Positions 20,290 to 27,881 of a DNA stretch of 64,000 nucleotides are shown here, piece after piece. The stretch covers positions 806,001 through 870,000 of the forward strand of contig NZ_CP092915.1 in assembly GCF_022557175.1 (NCBI RefSeq). The letters run 5' to 3'. The notes under the pieces were generated by a model. The model saw nothing but the letters and a program-made list of their open reading frames with translations, ran no database searches and was not told the DNA's origin. Made by a program: the position numbers and the translations under genes. Numbering within the stretch: position 1 is the stretch's first letter; each line of letters opens with the position of its first letter. This DNA comes from Mycolicibacterium sp. YH-1 (GTDB lineage: Bacteria; Actinomycetota; Actinomycetes; Mycobacteriales; Mycobacteriaceae).

Positions 20290-21429
20290 TCAATTACCCT
20301 TCGTGAGTGCCGGTTCGGGCGTCGTCGCCTGAGCCGTCGGTGAATTGGCCGGGAAGGCCGCGACCGCTGTGTCTGCCCAGGAGCAGGTCACCGTGTCGCC
20401 CACGACGATGCTCTCGTCGATGTCTCGGCGCGGAACTCGCGCGATGATCTCCTGGCGCGCAGCCGAGTGCAGCACGTACTGCACGACGTCGCCGAGATAG
20501 CTACGGGCGACCACCGATGTTCCGATGGTGTCGCTGTCGGTGGGATGCTCCCCGGCGCGCAGACGCACGGCTTCGGGCCGCACCGCGAGTGTGACCGGCT
20601 CCCCGGCCACGAGCCCGTCCGGCGCCTGGGTCAGGCTGAAGCGCGTGCCGTCGGCAGTCGCGAACCGTCGATCGGTGTCGACGGCGCCCTCGAAGAAGTT
20701 CTGCTGGCCGACGAACCCGGCGACGAACCTGGTCGCCGGTCGCGTGTAGACGGCGTCCGGGGCATCCAACTGCTCGATTCGGCCATCGTTCATGATCGCG
20801 ATGCGGTCGCTCATGGCCAGGGCCTCGTGCTGGTCGTGGGTCACGAACAGGAATGTGGTGTTGAGCCGATGCTGGATGAGTTGCAGCTCGATCTGCATCT
20901 GTTCGCGCAGTTGACGATCGAGCGCCGCGAGGGGTTCGTCGAGCAGCAGTACCTGGGGGCGATTGACGAGAGCACGGGCGAGGGCTACCCGCTGCTGCTG
21001 TCCGCCCGATAGCTGGGCTGGTCGCCGGTCCGCGAGCGGGGTGAGGCGTACCAGGTCCAGGGCATCGGTGACGCGGTCTTCGATCTCGCTCTTGGCGACC
21101 TTGCGCTGCCGCAGGCCGTAGGCGATGTTGCCTGCGACGCTCAGGTGCGGGAAGAGCGCATATGACTGGAACACGGTGTTGACGTCGCGCTTGTTCGCTG
21201 GGGTGTCTCGGACCGAGACACCACCGAGTCGGATGTCGCCCGCGTCGACCGATTCGAATCCGGCAATCATCCGAAGCGTCGTGGTCTTACCGCATCCCGA
21301 TGGGCCGAGTAGCGAGACGAATTCGCCGGGGCGCAGCGTCAGGTCGATACCCTTGACAACGGTGTTGTCCCCGTAGCGCTTTGTGAGACTTCTCAGTTCG
21401 AGGGCGCCGCTGGCATGCGTGTCGGTCAT
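20290..21429 (-). CDS. ABC transporter ATP-binding protein, PotA-like
   Basis: 379 residues. Walker A is LGPSGCGKTTTLRM, the signature is LSGGQQQRVALARAL and Walker B is VLLLDEPLAALD, followed by a switch His in FVTHDQHEAL. A C-terminal TOBE/OB region (about residues 270-360) is of the MalK/PotA type and may be regulatory. Its ATG overlaps the stop of the kinase gene by 4 nt, showing that kinase and importer are one operon. Confidence 0.93.
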   Translation of the reverse strand: MTDTHASGALELRSLTKRYGDNTVVKGIDLTLRPGEFVSLLGPSGCGKTTTLRMIAGFESVDAGDIRLGGVSVRDTPANKRDVNTVFQSYALFPHLSVAGNIAYGLRQRKVAKSEIEDRVTDALDLVRLTPLADRRPAQLSGGQQQRVALARALVNRPQVLLLDEPLAALDRQLREQMQIELQLIQHRLNTTFLFVTHDQHEALAMSDRIAIMNDGRIEQLDAPDAVYTRPATRFVAGFVGQQNFFEGAVDTDRRFATADGTRFSLTQAPDGLVAGEPVTLAVRPEAVRLRAGEHPTDSDTIGTSVVARSYLGDVVQYVLHSAARQEIIARVPRRDIDESIVVGDTVTCSWADTAVAAFPANSPTAQATTPEPALTKGN

Positions 21430-21989
21430 TTCTCCTCAATTCGCTCATCGGCGGCAAATGGTGCGCCGTCCAGCCACGTGACCACGCGATCGATGATGTG
21501 TCCCGGTGTCATGGAGATGTCCACCCGGAGACCGTGCTCGTCGTCGCGCAATGGTTCGAGGGCGCCGAGCTGAGACTCCAACAGTGTCGACGGCATGTAT
21601 TCATGGGTGCGTTCGCTCAGTCGATGGGCGATCAGCGATGCCGTGCCGTCCAGGTGGACGAATACGACCGTGGGCGCGAAGGACCGTATGCGATCTCGAT
21701 ACTTCGCCTTCAGCGAGGAACACGCGAGGACCGGTGACGCACCGAGTCGCACCTCTCGTTCGATCGCTTGCCCGGCTCGGGTGAGCCACGGCGCACGGTC
21801 TTCGTCGGTGAGCGGTATGCCACGCGCCATCTTGGTCTTACTGGGCTCATCGTGTAGATCGTCGGCGTCGATGAACGGCTCATTCAGCCGTGTGGCCAGG
21901 CCCATGCCGACCGTGGTCTTCCCTGTGCCGGAGACCCCCATGGCGACTATCGGGGGAACGCGTCGAACTCTCGACACTGGTGATCCCAC
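21426..21989 (-). CDS. Gluconokinase-like P-loop kinase (GntK family)
   Basis: About 187 residues. The P-loop MGVSGTGKTTVG, the substrate segment FIDADDLHDEPSKTKMARGIPLTDEDRAPWL and ACSSLKAKYRDRIR match thermoresistant gluconokinases, which make 6-phosphogluconate. The start is uncertain: GTG at 21989 follows ggatggag by 4 nt, while GTG at 21977 and ATG at 21941 are alternatives. It heads the operon with the ABC importer and amidohydrolase, and no gluconate permease or 6-phosphogluconate dehydrogenase is near. The unusual company suggests the sugar acid may be released from an imported amide, or that the substrate is a different polyol acid. Confidence 0.82.
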   Translation of the reverse strand: MGSPVSRVRRVPPIVAMGVSGTGKTTVGMGLATRLNEPFIDADDLHDEPSKTKMARGIPLTDEDRAPWLTRAGQAIEREVRLGASPVLACSSLKAKYRDRIRSFAPTVVFVHLDGTASLIAHRLSERTHEYMPSTLLESQLGALEPLRDDEHGLRVDISMTPGHIIDRVVTWLDGAPFAADERIEEK

Positions 21990-22040
21990 TTCACTCCATC
22001 CTCTTGCCACTGTGCTTGCAGTCACACTATCGCCTAATAG

Positions 22041-22074
22041 GCATACGAATGCAACCAAATAGTCGACATCGTAT
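22041..22074. promoter_or_regulatory. Candidate GntR operator (inverted repeat) between gntK-like and gntR
   Basis: CATACGA (22041-22047) and TCGTATG (22068-22074) form a perfect 7-bp inverted repeat with a 20-bp spacer in the 125-bp divergent region. It is well placed to let the GntR regulator control both itself and the operon. Half-site spacing is wider than the compact operators common for FadR-type regulators, so each arm may instead be part of a separate site. Confidence 0.4.
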
Positions 22075-22114
22075 GTCTTCAACCACAGTGGCCTGGCTAT
22101 GACAGGATGTATGG

Positions 22115-22822
22115 GTGGACGGGGACGCGATAGTCGGTGCATTGCATGAGAGTCTGTTGACCGCGCTCGGCACCGCGATCGTGTCCGGGCAGTACGCGTC
22201 CGGGCATGTGCTCACTCTCGATCGGGTGGGTGCGGAGCACGGTGTGTCGCGCAGTGTTGCCCGTGAGGCAATCCGGGTTCTGGAGTCGATGGGCATGATT
22301 GAGTCGCGTCGGCGCGTCGGCATCACGATTCAGCCACCCGAGAAGTGGAATGTATTCGACCCCAGGATGATTCGCTGGCGTCTCGGATCAGGCGACCGGG
22401 CAGCGCAGTTGGTGTCGCTATCTGAACTGCGCCGCGGTGTCGAACCGACCGCGGCGGCGTTGGCCGCCCGACGGGCCGATCCGCACCAGTGCCGGACCAT
22501 GGCGGCAGCGGTATCAGACATGGTCATGCACGGCCGTTCAGGTGATCTTGAAGCGTATCTCCTGGCGGACAAGGCCTTTCATCAAACACTGCTTGAAGCC
22601 AGCGGTAACGAGATGCTACGGGCGCTCAACGGCGTGATTGCTGAGGTGCTCACTGGTCGCACCCACCACGGCATGATGCCGGAGAGGCCCAACCCGGCCG
22701 CCATCGAGTTGCACGATGAGGTCGCGCGAGCGATACGGCTGGGTGATGAGGCGGGCGCCGAGCGCGCTATGCGGGCGATCATCGATGAGGCGGCGGCCGC
22801 TGTCGGTGACGGCCTCGAGTAG
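22115..22822 (+). CDS. GntR family regulator, FadR subfamily (FCD domain)
   Basis: 235 residues. The N-terminal winged helix-turn-helix includes LDRVGAEHGVSRSVAREAIRVLESMGMIESRRRVG, and an all-helical FCD ligand domain follows with metal-ligand candidates DKAFHQTLLEASGN and HDEVARAI. GTG at 22115 is used. It is divergent from the kinase/ABC/amidohydrolase operon and most likely its local regulator. FCD regulators commonly bind small organic or sugar acids, which fits a gluconate-like inducer. Confidence 0.88.
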   Translation: MDGDAIVGALHESLLTALGTAIVSGQYASGHVLTLDRVGAEHGVSRSVAREAIRVLESMGMIESRRRVGITIQPPEKWNVFDPRMIRWRLGSGDRAAQLVSLSELRRGVEPTAAALAARRADPHQCRTMAAAVSDMVMHGRSGDLEAYLLADKAFHQTLLEASGNEMLRALNGVIAEVLTGRTHHGMMPERPNPAAIELHDEVARAIRLGDEAGAERAMRAIIDEAAAAVGDGLE

Positions 22823-22860
22823 TGGGCGTTCCCGTCCCGGTGGGTCCGACCGCATACAGA

Positions 22861-23499
22861 TCACGCGGTCAGATTGGCGAGTGCCTCAATGCGATCCAGC
22901 GCGTTCCGAGCCAGTGCCAACACGTCATAACCGTTGACGGGTCCGCATGTGGAGATGCCCACGGCGGCATTGTGCGCGGCGACGTACGCGCTGTCGCAGG
23001 CCCAGTCGGTGGCGGTGAGGGACCACAGCACAATGTCGGGTGAACCGGATTCCACCGGGGGCCCCAGCCTGAAGACGTAGGTGCGGTCGCGCATGGTGGT
23101 GACCCGCAGGGGCGTTTCCCGACACGATTCGAGGGTTCTCCGCGTCCGGTCGAGTGCGTCGCGTGCGTCGAAGTCGGCCGGGTAGACGCCGGCCATCTCC
23201 TCGATGACCACCCCGTGGCCTGCGGCATCGGACCAGTGCCCACCATCGGTTGCGGCCGGATCGAGGTCAAAGATGAAGGGCGGGTCCACTTCCCGGGCTA
23301 TCCCACTGCACTGCTGCGGTTCGACGGTGGCGAACAGATTGCCATCGACATCCCCGACACTCGGGCTCAACAAGTCACGGACCTGTCCGGCGGTGATGGG
23401 TGCGACCGCTGGCTCGGCCTGTGGCCGCGCAGTGTCGACGACCTGCGTGCAGCCGGTGAGAACGGCGCCGAACACGAGCACCAGTCCCGGTTTCCACAT
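22861..23499 (-). CDS. Lipoprotein with PknH-like extracellular sensor domain
   Basis: 212 residues. The lipobox LTGC places the acylated Cys at about residue 17. The mature domain has four further Cys (QQCSG, ESCRE, WACDS, STCGP), as in the PknH extracellular-domain family found in mycobacterial Lpp proteins, where the Cys form two disulfides. It lies 18 bp downstream of the Rv3527-like gene on the same strand and may be the last gene of the kshA transcript. Its role is unknown; ligand or stress sensing at the cell surface is only inferred from the fold. Confidence 0.75.
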   Translation of the reverse strand: MWKPGLVLVFGAVLTGCTQVVDTARPQAEPAVAPITAGQVRDLLSPSVGDVDGNLFATVEPQQCSGIAREVDPPFIFDLDPAATDGGHWSDAAGHGVVIEEMAGVYPADFDARDALDRTRRTLESCRETPLRVTTMRDRTYVFRLGPPVESGSPDIVLWSLTATDWACDSAYVAAHNAAVGISTCGPVNGYDVLALARNALDRIEALANLTA

Positions 23500-23517
23500 G
23501 GCCAGGACAGTAGGCGC

Positions 23518-24012
23518 TCAGCCGTCGCCGGGGGAGGGGGCAGAGGACACTTCCTCCAGGCAACCCTCGGCCACCGCGTGCTTGATGCTGTCCGACAGTC
23601 GTGGGCACGATCGGCTGCGACTGCTGTCGCCACCGCCGGCGCGAATCTCGGAGAACACGGCGCACCGGGTCGAGGCGTCCGAGTTCCACTGCACCGTGGT
23701 TTGGCTGGGGCCGAGCTTCTTCACCGCGACAGTGGCGTGGCAGAACCGGCAGTCGACCGGAACGAGACCTGCCGTGAGGTAACGCTCCCGGTCCTGGCGG
23801 CTGGCCTCGCGGATGGCTGCGGCGCGCGCCGGGTCGGCCGCGAAGTCAGGTGCCTTCGACCACGACCCGCTCGCCCGGCCCTCACCCGTCGGGTGGTCGG
23901 CGCCGTGCTCGTCGTCGTGGCCGTGCTCGTCGTCGTGGCCGCTGAGCTGCAGCATCGAGCGGGCCAGGCGGTCTACGTCTGGTGCCTGGGTCCGCTCATC
24001 ACTGGCCGTCAT
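23518..24012 (-). CDS. Rv3527-like conserved protein with His/Asp-rich repeat and Cys pairs
   Basis: 164 residues, no signal peptide or membrane segment. The N-terminal part carries a tandem GHDDEHGHDDEHG stretch (about residues 25-37), and the middle has a CRFCH motif with further single Cys in TRCAV, RSCPR and EGCLE. The Cys/His content suggests metal or Fe-S handling. Position directly downstream of kshA (27 bp gap) matches M. tuberculosis Rv3526-Rv3527. The function is not known; an accessory role for the Rieske oxygenase is conceivable but unproven. Confidence 0.78.
   Translation of the reverse strand: MTASDERTQAPDVDRLARSMLQLSGHDDEHGHDDEHGADHPTGEGRASGSWSKAPDFAADPARAAAIREASRQDRERYLTAGLVPVDCRFCHATVAVKKLGPSQTTVQWNSDASTRCAVFSEIRAGGGDSSRSRSCPRLSDSIKHAVAEGCLEEVSSAPSPGDG
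23903..23938. repeat. Exact 18-bp tandem repeat, two copies, in the Rv3527-like gene
   Basis: The unit ccgtgctcgtcgtcgtgg occurs at 23903-23920 and again at 23921-23938 without a mismatch. On the coding strand it encodes two copies of the metal-ligand-rich hexapeptide HDDEHG. A whole-codon unit would allow length variation by slippage without a frameshift. Confidence 0.9.
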
Positions 24013-24039
24013 GGCTTGTCCTCTGCTCTTCGCGAGCGC

Positions 24040-25197
24040 TTATCGGGTGGCTTGCTCTGGCGCTTCCTGCTGTTCGGCCTGCAGTGCCAGATTCTCCTCG
24101 ACCTGCACCTGCCACTTCTCAATGGCAGCCGTGGTGTCGACCTCGGTCTCGAAGCGGTCGGTCATATCGGCGGTGACATCCGCTGCGTCCACGTAGAACT
24201 GCTGATACCAGCGACGCATCTGGTAGACCGCGCCGTCCTCCTCGACGAGCAGCGGGTTGTCGATGCGCGTCTTGTGCTTCCAGATCTCGACGTCCTGCAG
24301 GAACCCCTTGCTGACACCCTCGGTGAACACTCGGGCCAGCTTGTCGGTGGTCTTCTCGTCCAAGCCCTTGGGCTTCTCGACGATGACGCCCCACTGCAGC
24401 ACGAACGAGTCCTGGCTGACCGGGTAGTGGCAGTTGATCAGGATGGACTCGGCCTTGAAACCGCCGTAGTTGTTGTGCAGCCAGTTGATCATGAACGACG
24501 GGCCGAAGTAGCTGGCCTCCGAGTCCAGGTGCGCCTCACCGTAAGTGGTGCCCATATCGCTGATGTCCGGGCGGCCGACGTTGTGCAGGTACTGGCTGGC
24601 GATGTGGCCCTCGAACACGTTCTTGAAGTACGTCGGCATGCCGTAGTGGATGTAGAAGAAGTGCGCCATGTCGGTGACGTTGTCGATGATCTCGCGGCAG
24701 TTGGAGCCCTCGATCAGCATCGTGTTCCACCGCCAGTCGGTCCACTCGTCGCTGTCGAACTCCGGGATCTCGGGAATGCGCACCTCGGGCTGCGGCGGGT
24801 TGCCCTCGACGTCGTGCCAGACGAACAACAGGCCACCGCGAACATCGGTCTCCCAAGCGCGGGTGCGGGCCAGGCGCGGCGTGCGCTTGGCGTAGGGCAC
24901 CAGCTTGCACTTGCCGTCGCCGCCCCAGCGCCAGTCGTGGAACGGGCAGGCGACCTCGTCACCCTTGATGGTGCCCTGGGACAGGTTGCCGCCCATGTGT
25001 CGGCAGTACCCGTCGAGGACCTTGAGATCGCCGTTAGAGTCGGCGAAGACCACCAGCATCGTGCCGAAGATCTCGATGCCGTGCGGCTTGCCGTCCAGGA
25101 AATCCTTCACCGGTCCGAGGCAATGCCAGCCACGCGCGAACCGTTCCGGCAGCGCGCCGGTGTCGATCTCGCGTATACCTGCAGTTTCTGTACTCAC
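24040..25197 (-). CDS. kshA: 3-ketosteroid 9-alpha-hydroxylase oxygenase subunit KshA
   Basis: 385 residues. It hydroxylates C9 of the steroid nucleus, which with KstD action leads to ring-B opening. The Rieske [2Fe-2S] ligands are Cys65, His67, Cys84 and His87 (YCRHMGG, CPFHDW). The mononuclear iron site is DMAHFFYIH (His179, His184), with a downstream Asp. Length and motifs match Rv3526. GTG at 25197 follows gggagg. A KstR-type operator lies 30 bp upstream. The reductase partner KshB is not in the window. Confidence 0.95.
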   Translation of the reverse strand: MSTETAGIREIDTGALPERFARGWHCLGPVKDFLDGKPHGIEIFGTMLVVFADSNGDLKVLDGYCRHMGGNLSQGTIKGDEVACPFHDWRWGGDGKCKLVPYAKRTPRLARTRAWETDVRGGLLFVWHDVEGNPPQPEVRIPEIPEFDSDEWTDWRWNTMLIEGSNCREIIDNVTDMAHFFYIHYGMPTYFKNVFEGHIASQYLHNVGRPDISDMGTTYGEAHLDSEASYFGPSFMINWLHNNYGGFKAESILINCHYPVSQDSFVLQWGVIVEKPKGLDEKTTDKLARVFTEGVSKGFLQDVEIWKHKTRIDNPLLVEEDGAVYQMRRWYQQFYVDAADVTADMTDRFETEVDTTAAIEKWQVQVEENLALQAEQQEAPEQATR

Positions 25198-25226
25198 GGT
25201 GGGCCTCCCGTTTCTGAGCTTCTAAC

Positions 25227-25240
25227 TAGAACACGTTACA
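25227..25240. promoter_or_regulatory. KstR-type operator between kshA and gamma-CA gene
   Basis: TAGAACACGTTACA matches TnnAACnnGTTnnA. It is 30 bp upstream of kshA and 99 bp upstream of the divergent gamma-carbonic-anhydrase-like gene. No clear -35 could be placed on either strand. Confidence 0.8.
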
Positions 25241-25338
25241 GTTTTTCACCCCGGGAGCGCAATGTGAGCAGGTAGACGGGCTCTTCTGCGAGCGCTCATC
25301 GCCAGCCAACAGTGTCTACCACGCGGTATATGTAGGTG

Positions 25339-25872
25339 ATGCCGCTGTATTCATTCGAGGGACGGTCCCCAGTGATCGATCCGAGCGCGTTCGTCGCACC
25401 CACCGCGACGCTGGTCGGGGACGTTCACGTCGAGGCGGGTGCGTCCGTGTGGTTCAACGCGGTCCTGCGCGCGGACTTCGCCCCCATCATTATCCGCAAG
25501 GGCGCCAACGTGCAGGACTGCAGCGTTCTGCACGCACCGCCGGGCATCCCCACTGATATCGGGCCCGGCGCGACCATCGCGCACAGCTGTGTCATTCACG
25601 GTGTGAACGTCGGCCCCGAGGCGGTGATCGCCAACCACGCGACGGTGCTCGACGGAGCGGTCATTGGACGGCGCAGCCTGATCGCGGCGCACTCGCTGGT
25701 CGTCGGCGGCACCAAGATCCCCGACGAGGTGTTCGTCATGGGTGCGCCCGCCAAGGTTCGTGGACCGATCGCGGGGACCGGCGCGCAGATGTGGGTGGAC
25801 ACCAACCCGGGCGCCTATCAGGACCTTGCCCGGCGGTATCAGTCCGGGCTGGAGCTCATCGCCGAGATCTGA
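25339..25872 (+). CDS. Gamma-carbonic-anhydrase-like hexapeptide-repeat protein (Rv3525c-like)
   Basis: 177 residues forming a left-handed beta helix of hexapeptide repeats (for example VIDPSAFVAP, ATLVGDVHVE, GASVWFNAVLRAD). The three zinc-ligand His are suggested by SVLHAP and IAHSCVIHG. The C-terminal GAPAKVRGPI is typical of the YrdA/CaiE branch, so both carbonic anhydrase and acyl-CoA-related roles are possible. ATG at 25339 is preferred to the adjacent GTG at 25336. It matches Rv3525c, the neighbour of kshA in M. tuberculosis. Confidence 0.85.
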   Translation: MPLYSFEGRSPVIDPSAFVAPTATLVGDVHVEAGASVWFNAVLRADFAPIIIRKGANVQDCSVLHAPPGIPTDIGPGATIAHSCVIHGVNVGPEAVIANHATVLDGAVIGRRSLIAAHSLVVGGTKIPDEVFVMGAPAKVRGPIAGTGAQMWVDTNPGAYQDLARRYQSGLELIAEI

Positions 25873-26043
25873 CGCGTCTGCCAATACCGCAGGTTCGCAG
25901 CGCCAAACATCCCTGGATTCATCCTGATTGCAACGCTCCCGCAGTCCGGTGCGTGATGCCACTCTGTCCACTGCCAAGCGGCGTGCGATGGCGCATGCCC
26001 GGCACGCGGGGGGCCGCTCGTTTCATCTGGTCCAGGAGGCTGT

Positions 26044-27558
26044 GTGTTCCACCCGTCCAACTTGTCACCCGGTATCGGCTTCGCGCTGATGCTGGGGCTC
26101 GGTGCCTTCATGTTCGTGGTGGCCTTCACGGTCCGCACAATGGTCAAGAACACCCACGACTTCGTCATCGCCGATCGCCGCATCGGGTTCGGCTTCGGTG
26201 TCGGCTCCGTGATCGCGGTCTGGACCTGGTCGATGGCCGTGATGATGTCGTCGGCGCAGGCATTCACCTTCGGCATCTCAGGTCTCATCTGGTTCGTCGT
26301 GCCCAACGGTCTCGCGGTGATGGCGATGGTGCCCTTCGCACTTCGGCTTCGACGCCAGATGCCCGCCGGCTACACCATTGTCGAGTTCATCCGCGCACGT
26401 TTCCAGAACAAGCCGGCGACGACCGTGATGCTGGTCGCGATGCTGCTCGGACTGCTCGCTGAGATCTTCATCAACCTCTTCGGGGTCGTCCTGGTGATGG
26501 GCGTGGTGTTCGACATCAACCCCACCGTCGTGCTGATCGTCACGCTCGCGACGGTGACGGTGTACTCGTACTTCGGCGGGCTGTGGACCTCGGCGATCAC
26601 CGCCACCTTCAACACCATGCTCATCACCATCCCCGCCGCCGTCGTGGTCCTCTTCGTCCTGCAGAAGGTCGGCGGACCCGACGTGGTCTTCCAGCGGGTC
26701 GACGCCGCCGGACCCGACACGCTCAACGCCTTCAGTCCCGCCGCCGCCGCGGGTTTCGGAATCTCGCTGGCGCTAGGGCTTCTCGCGTCCACCATGGCCG
26801 ACCAGACGTTCTGGCAGAAGGCGTGGGCTCTCAAGCCGGCATCGATGGGCCGCACGTTCGTGTGGGCGGGCCTGTGGTTCTACCCGATCCCGATCGTGAT
26901 GGGTCTGCTTGGTCTCGTCGGGCTGGCCTTCGGCCTCCAGACATCCGATCTGGGCGCCGCGGGATCCGGTGGTGTCGGGCCATACGTCGTGAGCAACCTG
27001 GGCCTGCCGATCATCCTGGTGGCGCTCTACGTGTTGATCATCCTCAACGCGTGCTACTCCACCATCGACGGCGCCTTCTCGGCCCTCTCCTCAGTTGTCG
27101 CCGTCGACATCCTCAAGCCAAGCAATCCGAACATCTCCCAGAAGTCGCTGTTCCGCTACACCAAGGCATCGATCATCATCGCCGGCGTGGTCGGCGGGGT
27201 CGTCGTCAGCTCGGGCATCGACTACGTCGAGCTAGTCAACACCGTCTACTTCATCAAGGCCGCGCTGATAGTCCCGCTCGGCCTGGCCATCTTCTGGCGC
27301 CGCATGACGTCGACGGCGTTCGTCGCCAGCCTGGTGCTGGCCATCGCCATCGGCTACCCAGTACGCGAATTCGTCGGCGAACTGCCGGGAATCATTACCT
27401 TGGAGGCGATCTCACTCGTGGCTGCCGTCGGTATCAGCCTGTTGTCGAAACAGTCATTCGACTTCGCGTCGCTGCGGGATCGCGGTGAGGCGCTGACCGA
27501 GGGCCGTGCGCCGGCGGTCAAGGTCGACAGGGCCGCGGATCCGGACCCGGTCCGATGA
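26044..27558 (+). CDS. Sodium:solute symporter (SSS family)
   Basis: 504 residues, about 13 membrane segments. SSS-type features include the first helix region GIGFALMLGLGAFMFVVAF, ADRRIGFGFGVGSVIAVWTW and GYTIVEFIRARF. GTG at 26044 is preceded by aggagg at 5 nt. It is followed by a small membrane protein whose start overlaps its stop (ATGA) and then by two flavin monooxygenases, so it likely imports their substrate or precursor. The substrate is unknown. Confidence 0.88.
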   Translation: MFHPSNLSPGIGFALMLGLGAFMFVVAFTVRTMVKNTHDFVIADRRIGFGFGVGSVIAVWTWSMAVMMSSAQAFTFGISGLIWFVVPNGLAVMAMVPFALRLRRQMPAGYTIVEFIRARFQNKPATTVMLVAMLLGLLAEIFINLFGVVLVMGVVFDINPTVVLIVTLATVTVYSYFGGLWTSAITATFNTMLITIPAAVVVLFVLQKVGGPDVVFQRVDAAGPDTLNAFSPAAAAGFGISLALGLLASTMADQTFWQKAWALKPASMGRTFVWAGLWFYPIPIVMGLLGLVGLAFGLQTSDLGAAGSGGVGPYVVSNLGLPIILVALYVLIILNACYSTIDGAFSALSSVVAVDILKPSNPNISQKSLFRYTKASIIIAGVVGGVVVSSGIDYVELVNTVYFIKAALIVPLGLAIFWRRMTSTAFVASLVLAIAIGYPVREFVGELPGIITLEAISLVAAVGISLLSKQSFDFASLRDRGEALTEGRAPAVKVDRAADPDPVR

Positions 27559-27881
27559 TTGCCTTCTGGATAACCGTCGTCATCGCGGTGGTGGTGGCCA
27601 TCGTCTACGTCACGCTCGCAGTGCAGTCCTTCCTCCGGGTACGCCGAGACGTGCTGGCACTGGCCGCATCCGGCGAGACCGCACAGATCGACACGACCGG
27701 ACTGGACGACGATGGCACCGGGTTCGCGTGGAAGGCGCTGGGCGCCGTTGTCGTGTCAACATCTGTCATCGTGCTGCTCGGTGTGAGCCCCGTGTTCTGG
27801 TACCTGCCGGTGATCCTGGCCATCGGAACGGCCGTCGCCGTCATCGCAGCGTTCATCATCGACTCCAGGAGCGCGGAATGA
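27555..27881 (+). CDS. Small three-helix membrane protein coupled to the symporter
   Basis: 108 residues with a membrane helix at 3-25 and two more in the C-terminal half (about 62-80 and 83-102), separated by an acidic loop (GETAQIDTTGLDDDG). The ATGA overlaps on both sides tie it to the symporter and to the monooxygenase. Small membrane proteins such as DUF485 or DUF4212 accompany some SSS transporters; this one does not obviously belong to either. An accessory subunit is the best guess. Confidence 0.75.
   Translation: MIAFWITVVIAVVVAIVYVTLAVQSFLRVRRDVLALAASGETAQIDTTGLDDDGTGFAWKALGAVVVSTSVIVLLGVSPVFWYLPVILAIGTAVAVIAAFIIDSRSAE

Noticed and set aside
23215..25275. 686-codon plus-strand open frame across the lipoprotein, Rv3527-like gene and kshA
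   Set aside because: Antisense to three well-supported genes, including Rieske motifs; no domain is recognisable.
25198..26043. KstR2-type sites or an insertion edge around the gamma-CA gene
   Set aside because: No AAGCAAGnnCTTGCTT-like palindrome and no direct repeats were found.
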